A DNA stretch of 64,000 bases, taken from contig NC_090984.1 of the NCBI RefSeq assembly GCF_041146395.1, positions 85,757,114 to 85,821,113 of the forward strand, given 5' to 3'. Below are positions 36,900-49,700 of this stretch, in pieces. Origin of the DNA: Eulemur rufifrons (lineage: Eukaryota > Chordata > Mammalia > Primates > Lemuridae). Position 1 is the stretch's first letter, and each line of letters begins with the position of its first letter. The translations under genes were made by a program, and so were the position numbers. The notes beneath the pieces are model-generated. The model was not told the origin of the DNA and ran no database searches. It worked only from the letters and a program-made list of their open reading frames with translations.

Positions 36900-37470
36900 A
36901 TTTGGAGTGTGCGCCAGTTATCAATTTATTGCCCCTCAGCTCCAAATTCACACTTCATTACCTGCTCTGCAAAAATGGAGCTGAGCATTTTGTACATTTT
37001 CCCTTCACCGGCTGGCACATATGTTAAAATTTGTCAGTACAGGTAGCTGGAGTTATACTACAGAAGGAAGGGGTTTTCCTTCCTGCTTCCAGTGTGCTGC
37101 CTTGGCAGACTCCAATGGCCAGAAGCTTCCCCAACACCCTAGCCTGTCAGCAGGCTTTGTAGCAGAGTGCCTCTGGTGAATCACCTCCCTGTGGACAGCT
37201 TTCCCTGGCATCCTAGAGAGCGGATTCAAAGCGAGTTTCGACAGCACAGGAGCACAGATACTTCTCTGCCAGCCATTAAACCTTGGCCACACCCTCTGCA
37301 ACAAGATCTGGTCTCAGCCCTGAGGGGGCCTTCTTCCTTGGGTGCTCTATCTTAGACCTAGCAGTTGTTCCTGCTCCCTCTATCTGCCGTTCTCAGATTC
37401 TTTAGAGTTCTCTTTACTTTTTACTAACCAATCCTTGTTTCTCTGTTCCCCTGCTATAGATAAAATTGCC
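36900..37470 (+). repeat. Medium-reiteration repeat, unclassified
   Basis: A well-composed stretch with 'tggcagactccaatggccag', 'gtgaatcacctccctgtgga' and 'agatctggtctcagccctga'. I recognise these as a recurring mammalian repeat but cannot name it reliably. Confidence 0.35.
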
Positions 37471-37639
37471 TATAATCTTACTCTTCGTGTGATAATCTAT
37501 TTACATCTTGGCATATATTCTTTAAGTCTTTTTTTCTATGAACGTGTGTGCATTTATTGGGTGTGTATGTGTATACATATATTAATAAAAACATATCTAT
37601 ATACATATATACTTTTTAAAAAAAGATAAATCACATTAT

Positions 37640-38330
37640 ACAGATTATTTTGTGAGTTTTTCTGCATCAATATTTGGAATGGTTGCATAACATTTCTCTT
37701 AGTATATATGATTTAAATTGTTAAAATTTCCTTCTGGTTTGGGACATGAGATTATTTCCAATGTTAGGTTATTATAAAGAGTGCTGCAATGAACATTTTT
37801 ATGCCCAATATCACTTGTTTATTCCTCCAGATCCAGTATCCACTCTTCTCCGTCTTTCTCTTTGTTCTATTCTTCCTTAGGGATTACATTAACTGGTTCC
37901 TTTGCTCTCTGGCTTCTAGTCAGCTTCGGCCAACACCTTGCCCCAGCAGGAGATTGGGGGGAGGGATAAGGATGAGGTCAGAGTATTAGTTACCTGGCTC
38001 CTTGTGAGGTCTCCTAGAACTGGCTGTGCTCCTAGACTGAGAGGCACTGTTCTCAAGGTGGCCAACTCTACACAATCCTCTCTTCCCAGTTCTTAGAACC
38101 GGTCCCTCCTTTGTCCTTTTCTTTTGGGCCCAAAGGTGGTGACAGCTCTGTTGCTGCTGCTGCTAGACCTGGGTACCTGCACCATCTCTTGTGGTTTCTC
38201 TACAACTCCTCCACATCTTTGCAAATTAACCTCACTAAAATTATCCTAGTTTGAGTGTGCCAGTTATTCTCTGACTGATGCAACCTTTGTACCTAAAGGT
38301 TGCTTCTGTATGTCTTTAATTATCTTCCTC
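37640..38330. repeat. L1M antisense piece and an LTR-like piece
   Basis: 37640-37810 is antisense L1M ('ttataaagagtgctgcaatg'). 37810-38300 has 'ctagttttgagtgtgccag'-type LTR text and a short (TGC)n run at about 38153-38166. Confidence 0.4.
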
Positions 38331-39560
38331 AAGTAAATTCGTAGATGGAGAATCTGCTAGGACATCAAGTACACTTGTTTTTTAAGATGTGTGATACATG
38401 CTTTGGCGTTCATTTTAGACAGATTGCTTATAATCTTGGTGATATAATAGAGAGTCACTCTTTTAAAAAATGTGTAATCTATACTCTAGATCCAACCAGA
38501 TAAGGATATACCTAAACATTTAATAAGGATAAAGAAATTGGCAAGGAATATAACCTACCATTTACTTTGATCATTGAAAAGTTCTGGAGACCCCAGATAT
38601 TCCTGAGGTTTTTAATAAACCTATTTTGTAAAGGAGTATTACTAGGATTCAGTTAGAAAGTGGACTAAAGAAAAGAAATCCAATCAGTTGATGTTGGTTT
38701 ATAGAGTAGAGTAAGTGAGACTTCCTCATGTCAGTTGTTATCTGGGCTTCTGAGATATCATTCATCAAATTCCTAACACAGGTAGCTGTGTCCCCAAACT
38801 TGTCTTCCCTTTTCAATTTAGGGCCAGACTTCTCTTGATGAAGATTTCTTATATCTGAGCTTTTCTAAGAATGAAAAATTTAAAGCAGGTATGTCAGCTA
38901 TGAATGTTTTCTGCAAACTCAGAACCTTTTATAGGTTGAGCCAGATAAATCTGATGGGTTTGCATGTCAAAAATTGTCAAATATCAGCAATTTCATATGC
39001 CCTACCCTAGTGATTCTCTCTAACTCAATTTAATTCTATTTTTAACCTTCATCTTTCCATGTTGGCTAGAAAGTTAACCTTAGTCACCTGCAGGATTTCT
39101 CTACACCTTCCCCTTCATCTAACCCTATCTTCCCTTCAGTCTCCTCCCCCACCTGGGAATATGTCACAGTTCCAGGGAGAAGGAGAGTTGGGGGGAAGGG
39201 ATGAACATTTAGTCAAGTTGACGCTTTGTCTTCCATGTCCTCTGTCTGCTTCTGTTCTTTCCACACTGTTTTGAGAATATGGGGATCAAGAGAGGCTGCC
39301 TAGGGATCTGCCTGCCTAGGTGCGCTGGTCACTATTTTCTTCTCTGGGGTCTTATCGCTTCCATAATAAGCATAGCCAAGAGTGCAAAAGGGTTTCCAGC
39401 TGACCATGCCAAGGCTTGACGTAAAGGAAATGGACCACTGTACACAGTGCCTGGAATAGCATAGGCAATAAATAAATATTGATTGGGAGAAGAAATAAAT
39501 GATCTAAAGTGGTCAAACCAAGCATAGCAAAGAGAGTGTGCAGAAAAATAGCAATAGCAA
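38331..39560. other. No recognised feature
   Basis: No convincing exon. A small L2-like piece ('cagtgcctggaatagcatag') lies near 39440-39500. Confidence 0.35.
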
Positions 39561-39564
39561 ACAC

Positions 39565-39745
39565 CTATAGGACTCTTAATATGGCAAGCATCATTCTAAA
39601 GGCTTTATATACATTAATTCATTCAGTACTCAAAATGGCCATAGGAGGTAAGTTAACTGAGCAGAACTAAAGTAACCTCTCTAGTTTAGCAGACCCCTAC
39701 AGTCTGACTCAGAAGCCTGCATATTTAAGTACTAGTCCATACTGC
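39565..39745 (-). repeat. MIR, antisense
   Basis: 'ggcaagcatcattctaaagg' and 'tacattaattcattcagtac' fit reverse-complement MIR; diverged. Confidence 0.55.
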
Positions 39746-40589
39746 GCTCAGACATAGGATCAAGGATGCTTTCTAACTTTGTAAAGAAAGAGCTGGGCCT
39801 TCGATGTCCTTGGATATTGCAGTTAGCTTCAGCACAGAGTTTGCCAGTGGCATTTATCCATGATACTTAAGATTACTAACAAATTCTGGGCAACATCCTG
39901 GCGTGCAGCCAGCCCTACTGGCATTCCTTTCTAGCACACTTTGCAGGACTGGTCATGTGAGAAAGACAGCTAACAGCAACAATTGCTGAGTGATGAACAG
40001 CCAGAGGGAGGGCAGCTCAAAGCACGAGGGGACAAGGAATGCAATCAGGAGATGCTGACCTGGAACTAGGAATGGGGTAAGTTTGGCTGTGATGGATGGA
40101 AAGCAGCAGCTGCATGTACAGCATGTTGAAACGCAGTCTGGGAAGCACTGCTTAATTTGAATTGAATGGGCAGCTTGAGAGGCAGAGAGGCAAGTGGGGA
40201 GCAAAGCCACAAACCAAGATACAAACCTTTCTTTAATTTCTCCAACCACACTCACACTCTTGGCAACACAACTTCCTAGGAGTTGAACAGGACTCGTTGT
40301 TGTTCAACATCATTTTTCGATAGGATAAAAATCATGATACAGGGAGGCGGGCCCATGGCCACACATTGTGAGAGTTCTTGTAAAAACAGGGAGGAACAGG
40401 CAGAAAGAGGCTTCAAGCTGAGATCTAATGGGCACATCTGAGCCAATCTCTGAACAGAGGTTCCTGTATAATTTTTTTTTTTTCCTCTTGCAGGCATTTT
40501 CAATGAACCTGTTTAATTTTTTTGAAATGGCAGTTCTGGAATGTACCAAAGTGCTCATGGGAGTGGGAGCAAAGTATTGTTGGTTTCCC

Positions 40590-40595
40590 TTTATT
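40590..40595 (-). terminator. Poly(A) signal AATAAA of the minus-strand gene
   Basis: On the minus strand GAAATAAAGG occurs about 55 bases after the stop codon at 40650-40652, a suitable place for cleavage near 40570. It would give a very short 3' UTR. Confidence 0.5.
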
Positions 40596-40649
40596 TCACA
40601 TCTCAAAGTCAGGGGCTCCTGCTGTTGTTTTCCTCTCTCCCCACTGGGT

Positions 40650-40788
40650 TTATAGCTTTTGTGTCTCAGCCCGGGTCAGAGCTCTGGGCCTCCTGGTCAC
40701 CAGGAGACTCAGACCAGTAGAAGCAGTTAGATCCTGGACAGTCAGTGTGATGTTGGCTTTCATGTTGTCCCAGATCCGCTTGCCCAGC
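40650..40788 (-). CDS. Terminal coding exon of an unidentified minus-strand gene
   Basis: This exon starts right after a strong acceptor on the minus strand (TGTCTTCCTCTTGCAG). It supplies one base to complete a split codon, then 45 codons and TAA. The peptide begins LGKRIWDNMKANITLTVQDL and ends RALTRAETQKL; it is hydrophilic, without a membrane segment or a domain I recognise. Its phase fits exactly the donor of the exon at 41254-41480, and an AATAAA follows about 55 bases after the stop. The intron between them would be 465 bases. I cannot name the gene. The alternative is a chance alignment of splice-like motifs, but acceptor, phase, stop and poly(A) signal together make a real exon more likely. 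Confidence 0.6.
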
Positions 40789-41253
40789 CTGCAAGAGGAA
40801 GACACTTCATGGGTCTATCTATGACTTTTTATTCCAGGCTTCAAATGAGACTTAAAATGGGCGATTAAAATTAAGAAAAAGAATCTCATTTAATTTTAAA
40901 ACAACTAAGGACTTTTGTAAAGTCAACCTCTGAAACAAAACTGTAATTCAAGTCATAGCAACTTCACATTTACAAAAGTAATTCCAGATCTAAGTGTAAA
41001 AGATTTATGATTTCCTTTTTAAATAAGGTCATATCAGCTCTGAGATAATGTACTATGGACCAAGTAATTTATATAATCATACAATTCTAGACCTAGAAGA
41101 AATTTCACAGATGATCTAGTTGTAAAGCCCTTCGGTTTAGAGAGGATGATATGACTAGATGGGTTAACTGACTTGTGCAACATCATACCTCTGGGGAGGG
41201 CAAAACCCAGTGTTAGAGCGAGCACTTTTTCCCTCTTCCTGGTTTCACTTTAC

Positions 41254-41480
41254 CATACTCCTTGTCCCTTTCCGTCCCTGGGGAGGCAGAGTGACACGCT
41301 CTGGATGGCTTGCTTCAGCTCCATCACCTCCCTCTTCCCCTCCAGGGCCTCTGCTTCTAAGGACGACGTCTGCCCTGGCGTACTTAGCCGGGAATTCCCA
41401 TTCATCTTCACCAGTTGTAAAGGTGATCGTTTGGTCTCCATGGGCTTCACATTTGTTTTATTTCTCAAATTATTTGGAAC
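41254..41480 (-). CDS. Penultimate coding exon of the same minus-strand gene
   Basis: On the minus strand the acceptor TTCCTTCTCCTATCCCAG is followed by 227 open bases (75 codons plus two bases) and a donor G|GTAAAGTG. The peptide starts VPNNLRNKTNVKPMETKRSP, is rich in charged residues, and contains SLEAEALEGKREVMELKQAI, which has heptad-like spacing and suggests a short coiled coil. The two leftover bases pair with the single first base of the exon at 40650-40788. No transposon matches this segment. The family is not recognised; coiled-coil proteins of cilia, centrosome or testis often look like this, but that is only an impression. Upstream exons should lie at higher coordinates, and I could not identify them. 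Confidence 0.6.
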
Positions 41481-41829
41481 CTGGGATAGGAGAAGGAATA
41501 CCATTAGTCCACTTAGAGCCTTCAACACCTCATGGAGTCTTTTTACTCCCGGTCCTCCTCCTGCTACAATCCACTGCTCCCTGCAGCCTTTCAGAAGGAA
41601 CAGTGCAGCGGTCATCATTTCAGTGTCAACAGGATTTATAATGATCCTTGTTCTTCATATTCCCCTCAGTGTCACACAAAGCTGAGTACACAGGTGGTAT
41701 TCAATCTACTTATTGGATGAAACAAGCCTAGTTCTGGAAACCTTCCTTAAAAGGGAAGTTTTTACAACTTGGCATTTAAGGTAAAGAACAAAGAAGTGAA
41801 AGGTAAGGTGAACATTAACTAAGTGATTG

Positions 41830-42000
41830 TGCTAGTCGCATTCACTCACATATCTTCATTTAATCTTCACAGTAGCCCTGAGGGTTAGGCTTGGTTCTCC
41901 CCCTGATTACATATGAAGAACTTGAGTTTCAGAGGCATCAGGAAACTGGCCCAAGGTTGTACAATAATTGGGCTCAGAGCTTGGATCTGAGCCCTGGTAA
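41830..42000 (-). repeat. MIR, antisense
   Basis: 'tcatttaatcttcacagtag' and 'ggaaactggcccaaggttgt' fit reverse-complement MIR. Confidence 0.65.
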
Positions 42001-42029
42001 GTCAGCATCGGGCTGCTTCCAGTAAAGGA

Positions 42030-42630
42030 AGAGGACCCAGGCTCTGTTATGAAGACCAGATACACTTTGCTTGGTGTTTTGCTTCAGTGCTTGTCTGTGG
42101 TTATGGAGCCTGGCATCTATTCTCTCTTCCTCTGGTAATATTACTCCAGTTTTCCTCTGGGCCATCACCTCTGCCCCAATTTTAGTCTATATGACTCAGA
42201 AGGGGGCTGACCCACTACTGGCTTCAGGGGTAGGCATGTAACCCAGACCTCAGCAACCATCATAGACCTTCCTTCTAACCACAGTGGTTGTTCAGAGGTC
42301 AGTATGTGACCTAGGCTCAACCACATTCAAATTTGTTCTGAACTTTTGCTAGAACTATTGGGAAAGAAATGTCCTCTTTCCCTTGGGGTTGCTAAACTCA
42401 CAGGTTTAAAGCTTAAATCTGCTGGTGGAAATTCCCAAACAGCCTTCCAGAGAATAGAGCTGACAGAGGAAGCCAGAGCTATGGGTTGGAGCAAGAGTGA
42501 GGGAATTGTGAGTCTCTGGATCTCACTGTGCCTGCAGCCAAACTCCCTCGGACTTTTCAGTGACATAAAGCAATAAATTATTCCCTTCTGTGCTCAAGAA
42601 ATTTGAGCTCAGTTTCTGTCACTGCTGAGA
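42030..42630 (+). repeat. Old LTR-like repeat
   Basis: Ends 'cggacttttcagtgacataa' then 'gcaataaattattcccttct' and 'gctcagtttctgtcactgct', a recurring mammalian LTR-type 3' end. Open frames here are repeat-derived. Confidence 0.45.
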
Positions 42631-42840
42631 GAGCCCTGCCTTGGTCTTCCTGTAAATGGACATTTGACTAATATTAAGTGGCACCATTATTCACTCTAAG
42701 CTTTACTCTTTTTAGTCTATTGGTCAAAATTATATTACCTAATGTCTCTTTTTTAAATTAATTTAAACAATATAGGTTGAAAATATTTTTGGCCTGGGGG
42801 AGTAAATTCTGTTCAGTTAAAACTATTTACTGAACATTTA

Positions 42841-43220
<380 letters not shown>

Positions 43221-43234
43221 TCATGACAATTTTA

Positions 43235-43795
43235 GGGCACGGATAGGTCGTTGAGCCCAGATGCCTATGAATTTATACTGCAGCAGCTGATTCCAATTAA
43301 GGAGGTGCTCTCCCCACCCACTGGCAAGCTCTTGAAATAAGTATTTATCTCCTTTGTGCTCCCTGTGAAGCTGCTATAGGACAACTGCCTTAGATTCCTA
43401 GAAGCCCTGCTATTTAAACAGAGAAAGTCTACAAGCAACACCCTTAAAATCTTTAGAAGGCCTTCTGTCTCTCTGCAAGGATCCATGAGACACCACCAAT
43501 TTCCCTGACTTCTTAATAGAAGATCTTACAGCTCTGGCTTAGATTTGGTTTTTGCTCTGAAGCCTTTTGAGAATTGTTTGCTACCTGCAGTAGACTCCTA
43601 CAACTGATGGGACAAGATTAAAAGACTTGTGAAAACAAACTGGAAAGAAAAGTTTAAAAATCGTTCAAACCTGAAGCATTGTGTAATCCTTCAGCTATTG
43701 ATTTGAGCTCCTTTTTTAATCAAAACTGTTTTTTGGAGAGATATCTGTTGTTTTTATTTTCTCAATACTAAATGATTTTTGACAAAACTATTCAA
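43235..43795. other. No recognised feature
   Basis: Possibly intron of the minus-strand gene. No exon seen. Confidence 0.35.
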
Positions 43796-43802
43796 AGAAC
43801 TT

Positions 43803-44106
43803 TTTCTTTTTTTTTTTTTTTGAGATTGGGTCTCACTCTGTTGCCTGGGCTAGTGTGTGGTGACTTCATCACAGCTCACTGCAACCTCAAACTCCTGAGC
43901 TCAAGCAATCCTCCAGCCTCAGCCTCCTGCGTAGTTGGGAGTACAGGTGTGTGCTACCACTCCTGCTTAACTTTTAATTTTTTTTTAATAGAGACAGGTT
44001 CTCACTCTTTTGCCCAGGCTGATCTCAAACTCCTAGTCTCAAGGAATCCTCCTGCCTCAGCCTCCCAAAGTGCTAGGATTATGGGACTTAGCCACCGTGC
44101 CTGGCC
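43803..44106 (-). mobile_element. Old Alu (AluJ-like), antisense
   Basis: Poly-T start, 'tagccaccgtgcctggcc' end, diverged and lacking lemur-type mid text. It forms an inverted pair with the Alu at 42887-43216. Confidence 0.88.
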
Positions 44107-44109
44107 TTC

Positions 44110-45200
44110 ATGGAGTATTAATACCTGGATCTGGGCTTTTTGGTAGTGTTAACATTATATCCTCTCTTGTCAGGCTTAGAAGCTAAAAGGAGTTTGTTGC
44201 TATTGATTTTTGTACTCCTGTAGTCTTGGTTTCTTTTCAGACTCCTAAACCAATGGCAATTGAGATCTCCCATAACAGTCCCAATGCACTCAATGGAAGA
44301 AAATAAAGTTGTAAAGTAATAAAATTTAAACTCAAAGAGAGAAAAAGTGGTAAAAAATTTTTTTTCTTTAAAAGTCCCCTTTCTTGGCAATTTCACAGGA
44401 GGTGGACTCTGACAAATCGGCAGGAGTTTCTAAGCATAATGAATATTTCTTGGTTAGTATTTAAATTCACAGTTGTTTCCATGAATTCTCTTTTTTATTG
44501 TTGCCCTTGAAAAACTAGAGAACTGATTATGGGAACAAAGCTAGTGATCTATTTACCCCATTATTTTGTTGAGAGTAGCGCCAGTGGAGGTTTTGTGGGA
44601 GGGCATTGTTTTATCTCAGTTGTTTCTCTTCTGAAATGGAATAAATCTTAATCTTGGTTTTTGAGTTCTACGCGGGGCTTGGTGCCATAAACCAAGTACA
44701 TATGGAAACGAATCTTTTGACAATCACGGATGTCATTACCAAGACACAATGGAAAATGAGACTCATGTGCAATACTTAGAAGACCAAGTCCCTCATCGAC
44801 AAGCTCTCATTGAGTAGAGCTCTTTGATGAGATGCTAGAGAACACTGAGGTTTTGAAAGTCAGAGTTCACAATCATTATACAAGCAAAGAATTACTCATT
44901 GGATTAAATGTGCAAGTTTAATTTTCAGTCAGTTGAGGAAATGAATGCCTGGTGACAAATCATAAACTAAAACAAAAATAATGAAGTTAAAATAAATAGA
45001 GCAATTGCAAATGAATGTGAAATATTTGGGCCTGGATTAGATGATTTTTATGATCCCTTCCAGAACTAACATATATTTTCCATAGTGTTGGAAATATTAG
45101 GTTGCTGAGAGAATTTACAAAAAAGGTAAAGATCAAGGAACTACCTATATCATTCTTAGAAAATATTGGAAAATATGAGTAAAGAACAAAAATGAGCTGA
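44110..45200. other. No recognised feature
   Basis: AT-rich; no supported exon or named repeat. Confidence 0.4.
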
Positions 45201-45229
45201 AGTGTGTGATGTGCAGGACTTTGCCCTCA

Positions 45230-46450
45230 GCTTGTCAAGGAAGCACTACTGTGTCCTCAAAGTCATACAAGCCACTAAAGATGATGTCTGTGAATGGACG
45301 TGAGCCAGTGGAGGGGGGCAAACCAATGTTATCTTCAAACATTTCTCCCTGGGATGAAAAATAAGTCTGAGTGTCATCAAGGATGTATTTTGGGAGGGTA
45401 GGAATGGATTCTGGCTTGACGTAAACAAGATCTACTAACAAGCAAATTTATTGACTGTCTGCAATGGCTCAGGAAAGTGAGGTGGGTGACCAACTGTTCC
45501 AGGTTGCCTGGGACTGAAGGGATTCCTGGGATGTGAGGCTTCAGGTGATAAAACTGAGAAAGTCTCAAGCAAACTGGTTTGAGTTGGTTACTGTAGTAGG
45601 AGTACTTGGTAGTACTCCTACTAAGTGGGAGAACTTAGCAAAGGTCAGGTCTCCTTGGTAATACACATCCATGACCCCAGTCAAAAGAGTACATCCCTTC
45701 TCTGTTGTTCAGTGGCTTGAGAAACACAAAGTGGCCAGATGGAAGCCTCAACTTTCAGTTCAAATAGAACCGTATTTGTCTCCTGGTGAAAGCTTTCCTC
45801 CCTTGGGAACTAAGACCTCTAAACCTGCAGAGACCAGAAATAAAATTTTTGTAAGTAGATCATTAGGTATAACAAAGAGAAGAGGCATTCCCATTTCCTC
45901 CTCTTGGTTTCTGCACCTATATATTTTGTGTATAGGGTAAAAAAGAAAAGTCATACATATTGGTAGCTGATTTGGAGCATACACTGCATCTTGTAGAACA
46001 GCACTCTAATGTTGCAATTGTCTCTGATTCTCACTTGTTACCAAAACTGGACCTTTGATAGCCATTCCAACCATTCTACCATGTTAGCTACTTCTGGTGA
46101 ATTTTTTGGGCTTTAGCCCATTGCCTCACCCTTTTTGCTGTGAAATGAGTTCCTTTGTCAGTAGCAGTGTTGTGTGGCATGTCACAAGATCCTTGGGTGA
46201 GGTGACTGAAGTCAAGGAAAGAGAGGCATTTCAAAAAGTAACAAATAGTGTCATATATGAAAGAGAGGTCTACCACATAAAGATGAAATGCTTCATTGGA
46301 GTTAGCAGCAGAAATATCATTGGTGGCTTTGGTGAGAAGTGTTTCAGAATCCAGTTGTGCGTGCAGAAGCAGATTATCATAGTATGAGGAGTGAATGGGT
46401 AGTGAAAATATACAGTCAAGTAAATGTCTCTTATCCAACAAATCAACCAA
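45230..46450 (-). pseudogene. ERV-L-type pol remnant (integrase, dUTPase-like region)
   Basis: On the minus strand, text near 46090-46160 reads ATDKGTHFTAKRVRQWAKA, close to the ERV-L integrase core phrase around its second aspartate. Further on (45680-45850) lies text matching the dUTPase-side segment of ERV-L internal sequences, and a terminal segment (45235-45441) follows. The order integrase then dUTPase is that of ERV-L. Stops and frameshifts are everywhere and no LTR was recognised. Much older than the provirus at 12.6-17.5 kb. Confidence 0.55.
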
Positions 46451-47359
46451 CCAATCAAAAACCTGGCTTTGTAGGGGTGAAGTAAAGTCAGAGTAGATGG
46501 GGTGGTGTGGAGTTTGAAGGAACCTTTTTTTTTTCCCCCATTTAAGTGAAGAGAGCCTTGAATGCTCTAATGGCTGACAGACAGGGAGAGGTTGAATATA
46601 TAGACAGAAAGGGCATTGCTGATGGAGCGTGAGGTCCCTGAAGAGGCCAAGAGGGCTGACATCCAGGGCTTTGTGTCATGAGATTTGGCATCCAGAGAAA
46701 TTATTCTACAGCTTCAAGGAATAATAATTTGTAATGGAGCATGGAATCTATTTTCTTTTTCTCATAAAAACAAAATTTATAAAACAATACATCAAAGTAC
46801 CAAAAGATGGCTTTAAAAAAATTGTTGACCGGATCAAAAGAAATTGGTAAATTGGAGACATGGTCAAGAATAAATGGAACAAAGTCCACAAAGGTTAATT
46901 ACAGGGTTATACTACTGGGAGGAAAAACACTAGACAAGGACTGGCTGGAATCTAACAGTTATCACGGAGGAGCTTAAAACAGAAGTGTGTTTTAAGAAGT
47001 GAGACTATTCTTCAAGACAAAATTTTTAAGCGTACTTTTATATTCAAACACCTAACAAGATGCTGTGCACACTGCAGTATATGCTGACTTGATTTGATTT
47101 GATTTGTTGCTACTGATCTACTCTCAGCTGGTCATATTCTTATGAGTTATTGGGCAGCAGTGGAAAAATAAGACCTGTGAGTAATTGGACTAAAGAAAGG
47201 GGAAGACTGCAAGGTTGATTTTAATAAACTCTTTAAAATATTTTACAAAGAAATGTGACCATCACAAAAGATACAAGGAAAGGTTGAAAACCACACTAGT
47301 TTATGTCTTTATATTTTTTTTTCTGGAAATTTTCTAAAATAGCCATGTGTTTCTTTTGA

Positions 47360-47830
47360 ATTTTTCCCTCAATATTTCATCATGAAAAATTTGAAACATA
47401 CAGAAAAGATGAAAAACAGCACAATATACCCCTATATGTCTACCACTTAGATTCAACAATTGTTGACATTTTTCTGTATTATCTTTATTGCTCTCTCTCT
47501 ATATATTTGCTGAATCATTTGAAAGTAAAAGACCATGATTTTCTTACTCCTAAATACTTCAGTGTTTTTGAAAAATAAGTATAGTCTACATAATTCTATA
47601 TTATAAACACACATGTAATCACACCTGAGAAAATAAATAATAGTCCTCTAATAGAATATTATTCAATACTCAGCCCATATTCAAATAATTCCCATTTGTA
47701 CCCAAAATATCTTTCATAACATTTTTTTGCAAAAGTATCCTGTCAAGGACAACTTATCACATTTCTTTGTTCTGCCTCTTCGGTCTTTTAAAATATGTAA
47801 CAGTCCTGCCAACTTTATGAATTAATCTTT
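47360..47830 (-). mobile_element. L1M 3' end, antisense
   Basis: 'catgaaaaatttgaaacata', 'ccacttagattcaacaattg', 'gctgaatcatttgaaagtaa' and 'tcacacctgagaaaataaat' match an old L1M 3' UTR in reverse. Confidence 0.7.
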
Positions 47831-48169
47831 TTTTCTTTTTTTGAGACAGAGTCTCACTCTGTTGCCCAGGCTAGAGTGTTGTGGCGTCAGCTCACAGCAA
47901 CCTCAAACTCCTGGGCTCAAGCGATCCTCTTGCCTCAGCCTCTCCAGGAGCTGGGACTACAGGCGCATGCCACAATGCCCAGCTAATTTTTTGTTTTTAT
48001 TTTTAGTTGCCCGGCTAATTTTTTCTGTTTATAGTAGAGACGGGGGCGGGGGGGGGGGGAGGTGTCTCACTCTTGCTCAGGCTGGTCTCGAACTCCTGAC
48101 CTCAAGTGATCCTCCTGCCTTGGCCTCCCAGAGTGCTAGGTTTACACGGGTGAGCCACCTCACCTGGCC
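47829..48169 (-). mobile_element. Lemur-type Alu with 11-bp target duplication and a G-run
   Basis: Antisense Alu ending 'gagccacctcacctggcc'. Duplication GAATTAATCTT at 47819-47829 and 48171-48181. An expanded G tract lies at about 48041-48062. Confidence 0.93.
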
Positions 48170-48639
48170 TGAATTAATCTTAAAGTTAGAAAAAAAAATA
48201 GATGTTAAAACGCGGGACATTATCTAAAATTTTTGAATATGTTACTTCGTTTAGTATTTATAATCATAATAAAAACATGCACAGATTTAGAAGATAGAAG
48301 AAATGAAAAAACGTTACTTGCTGTTATCTTTGGATGTGAGACTATAGGTGATTTTTTTAAACTTCCTTCTACTTACTTTTTTACTTTTTATTTTTCACAA
48401 TGAACATGCAATTAAATGTGTGTCCATGATTGAGCTTAGAGTGATAGAAGAATTATATAACAGTGAGGGACATTAAACTGAAGTGGCTACTGAGGAAGGA
48501 TGTTGAATTATATGTAAAATTTTTAAAAATAAGAATGATTCCTACCTATCTGGTGGGACTAAGAGTAGTTTGGTCTGAAAGAAGAAAGATGTCAACTCTT
48601 TCTTTCTTACTTTGTACAAGCAGGTAAACTAGCCTGTTG

Positions 48640-48860
48640 GCATGTGGGGGGAGGTCTACTGGAGTGGAAGGAGGTTGGACTTTGGAGTTTCAGTTCCAAC
48701 TCTGCCACTTACTAGTCATTTAACCTTAAGCAAGTGACTTCATTTTCTGAGACTGCTTTCTCATCTGCAAAATGAGCATAATTACATCTCATGTGGCTGT
48801 TGTTAGAATTAGCAATTATATACATTGTATGAAAAGTAGCTAATATGGTAGTTATTCAGA
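48640..48860 (+). repeat. MIR
   Basis: 'ccaactctgccacttactag', 'tcatctgcaaaatgagcata', 'gtggctgttgttagaattag': typical MIR. Confidence 0.8.
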
Positions 48861-49037
48861 TATAAATACAATATAGGTTAAATAATGCCTTATTTAATAT
48901 TTATGTTAAGAATTTATAATAAGGTAGTTAGTCTATTTTCTAGTTATGTGCCATTTAATACTTTAAAAATATTTTTTAAATGCTACTTATTATTTAGAAA
49001 CATGTATAGCAATTTGATGTTGTTGTTTTTCATTTAT

Positions 49038-49371
49038 TTTATTTATTTATTTATTTTGAGACAGAATCTCACTCTGTTGCTTGGGTGAGTGCCATGGTAT
49101 CAGCCTAGCTCACAGCAACCTCAAACTCCTGAGCTCAAGGGATCCTCCTGCCTCAGCCTCCCGAGTAGCTGGGACTACAGGCATGTACCACCATGCCCGG
49201 CTAATTTTTTCTATATATATTTTTAGCTGTCTATATAATTTCTTTCTATTTTTAGTAGAGATAGGGTCTTGCTCTTGCTCAGGCTGGTCTCGAACTCCCG
49301 AGCTCAAACGATCCGCCCACCTTGGCCTCCCAGAGTGCTAGGATTACAGGCGTGAGCCACCGCGCCCGGCC
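49038..49371 (-). mobile_element. Lemur-type Alu
   Basis: (ATTT)n tail in antisense, lemur-type mid text, ends 'gagccaccgcgcccggcc'. Flanking duplication is unclear (possibly TTTGATGTTGT against TTTAATGTTAT). Confidence 0.92.
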
Positions 49372-49509
49372 GTTTAATGTTATATATTTATTATTTATGC
49401 TAATGACAAAAAGATATCACAAATAAGAAAAACCTATATATAAATGAAAATTCACATTTTAGTTGTTTAAGGTTGTTTAATCTAAAGATTTATACCTTGG
49501 GGGTCAACA

Positions 49510-49700
49510 TAGTGCCATGGCATGTACATGGGAGTTGGAGTCAAACAAATCTAGGTTCGAGTACTAGCTTTTGAGCCTTGTGTCCTTGTACTAGTTAGTT
49601 ACTCTATGTGAGCCTGTTACTACAATATAAGGTTGTTATGAGGACTTTGTGAGCAAATGCACATTAAATACCTGGCACAGTGCATATGTACAATAAATAC
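49510..49700 (+). repeat. MIR
   Basis: 'gggagttggagtcaaacaaa', 'aggttgttatgaggactttg', 'acctggcacagtgcatatgt'. Confidence 0.75.

Noticed and set aside
41173..41685. 170-codon plus-strand open frame
   Set aside because: Antisense to the minus-strand exon with good splice sites; the plus-strand peptide is low-complexity serine/proline-rich.
45671..45940. 89-codon plus-strand open frame
   Set aside because: Antisense to ERV-L-type pol text.
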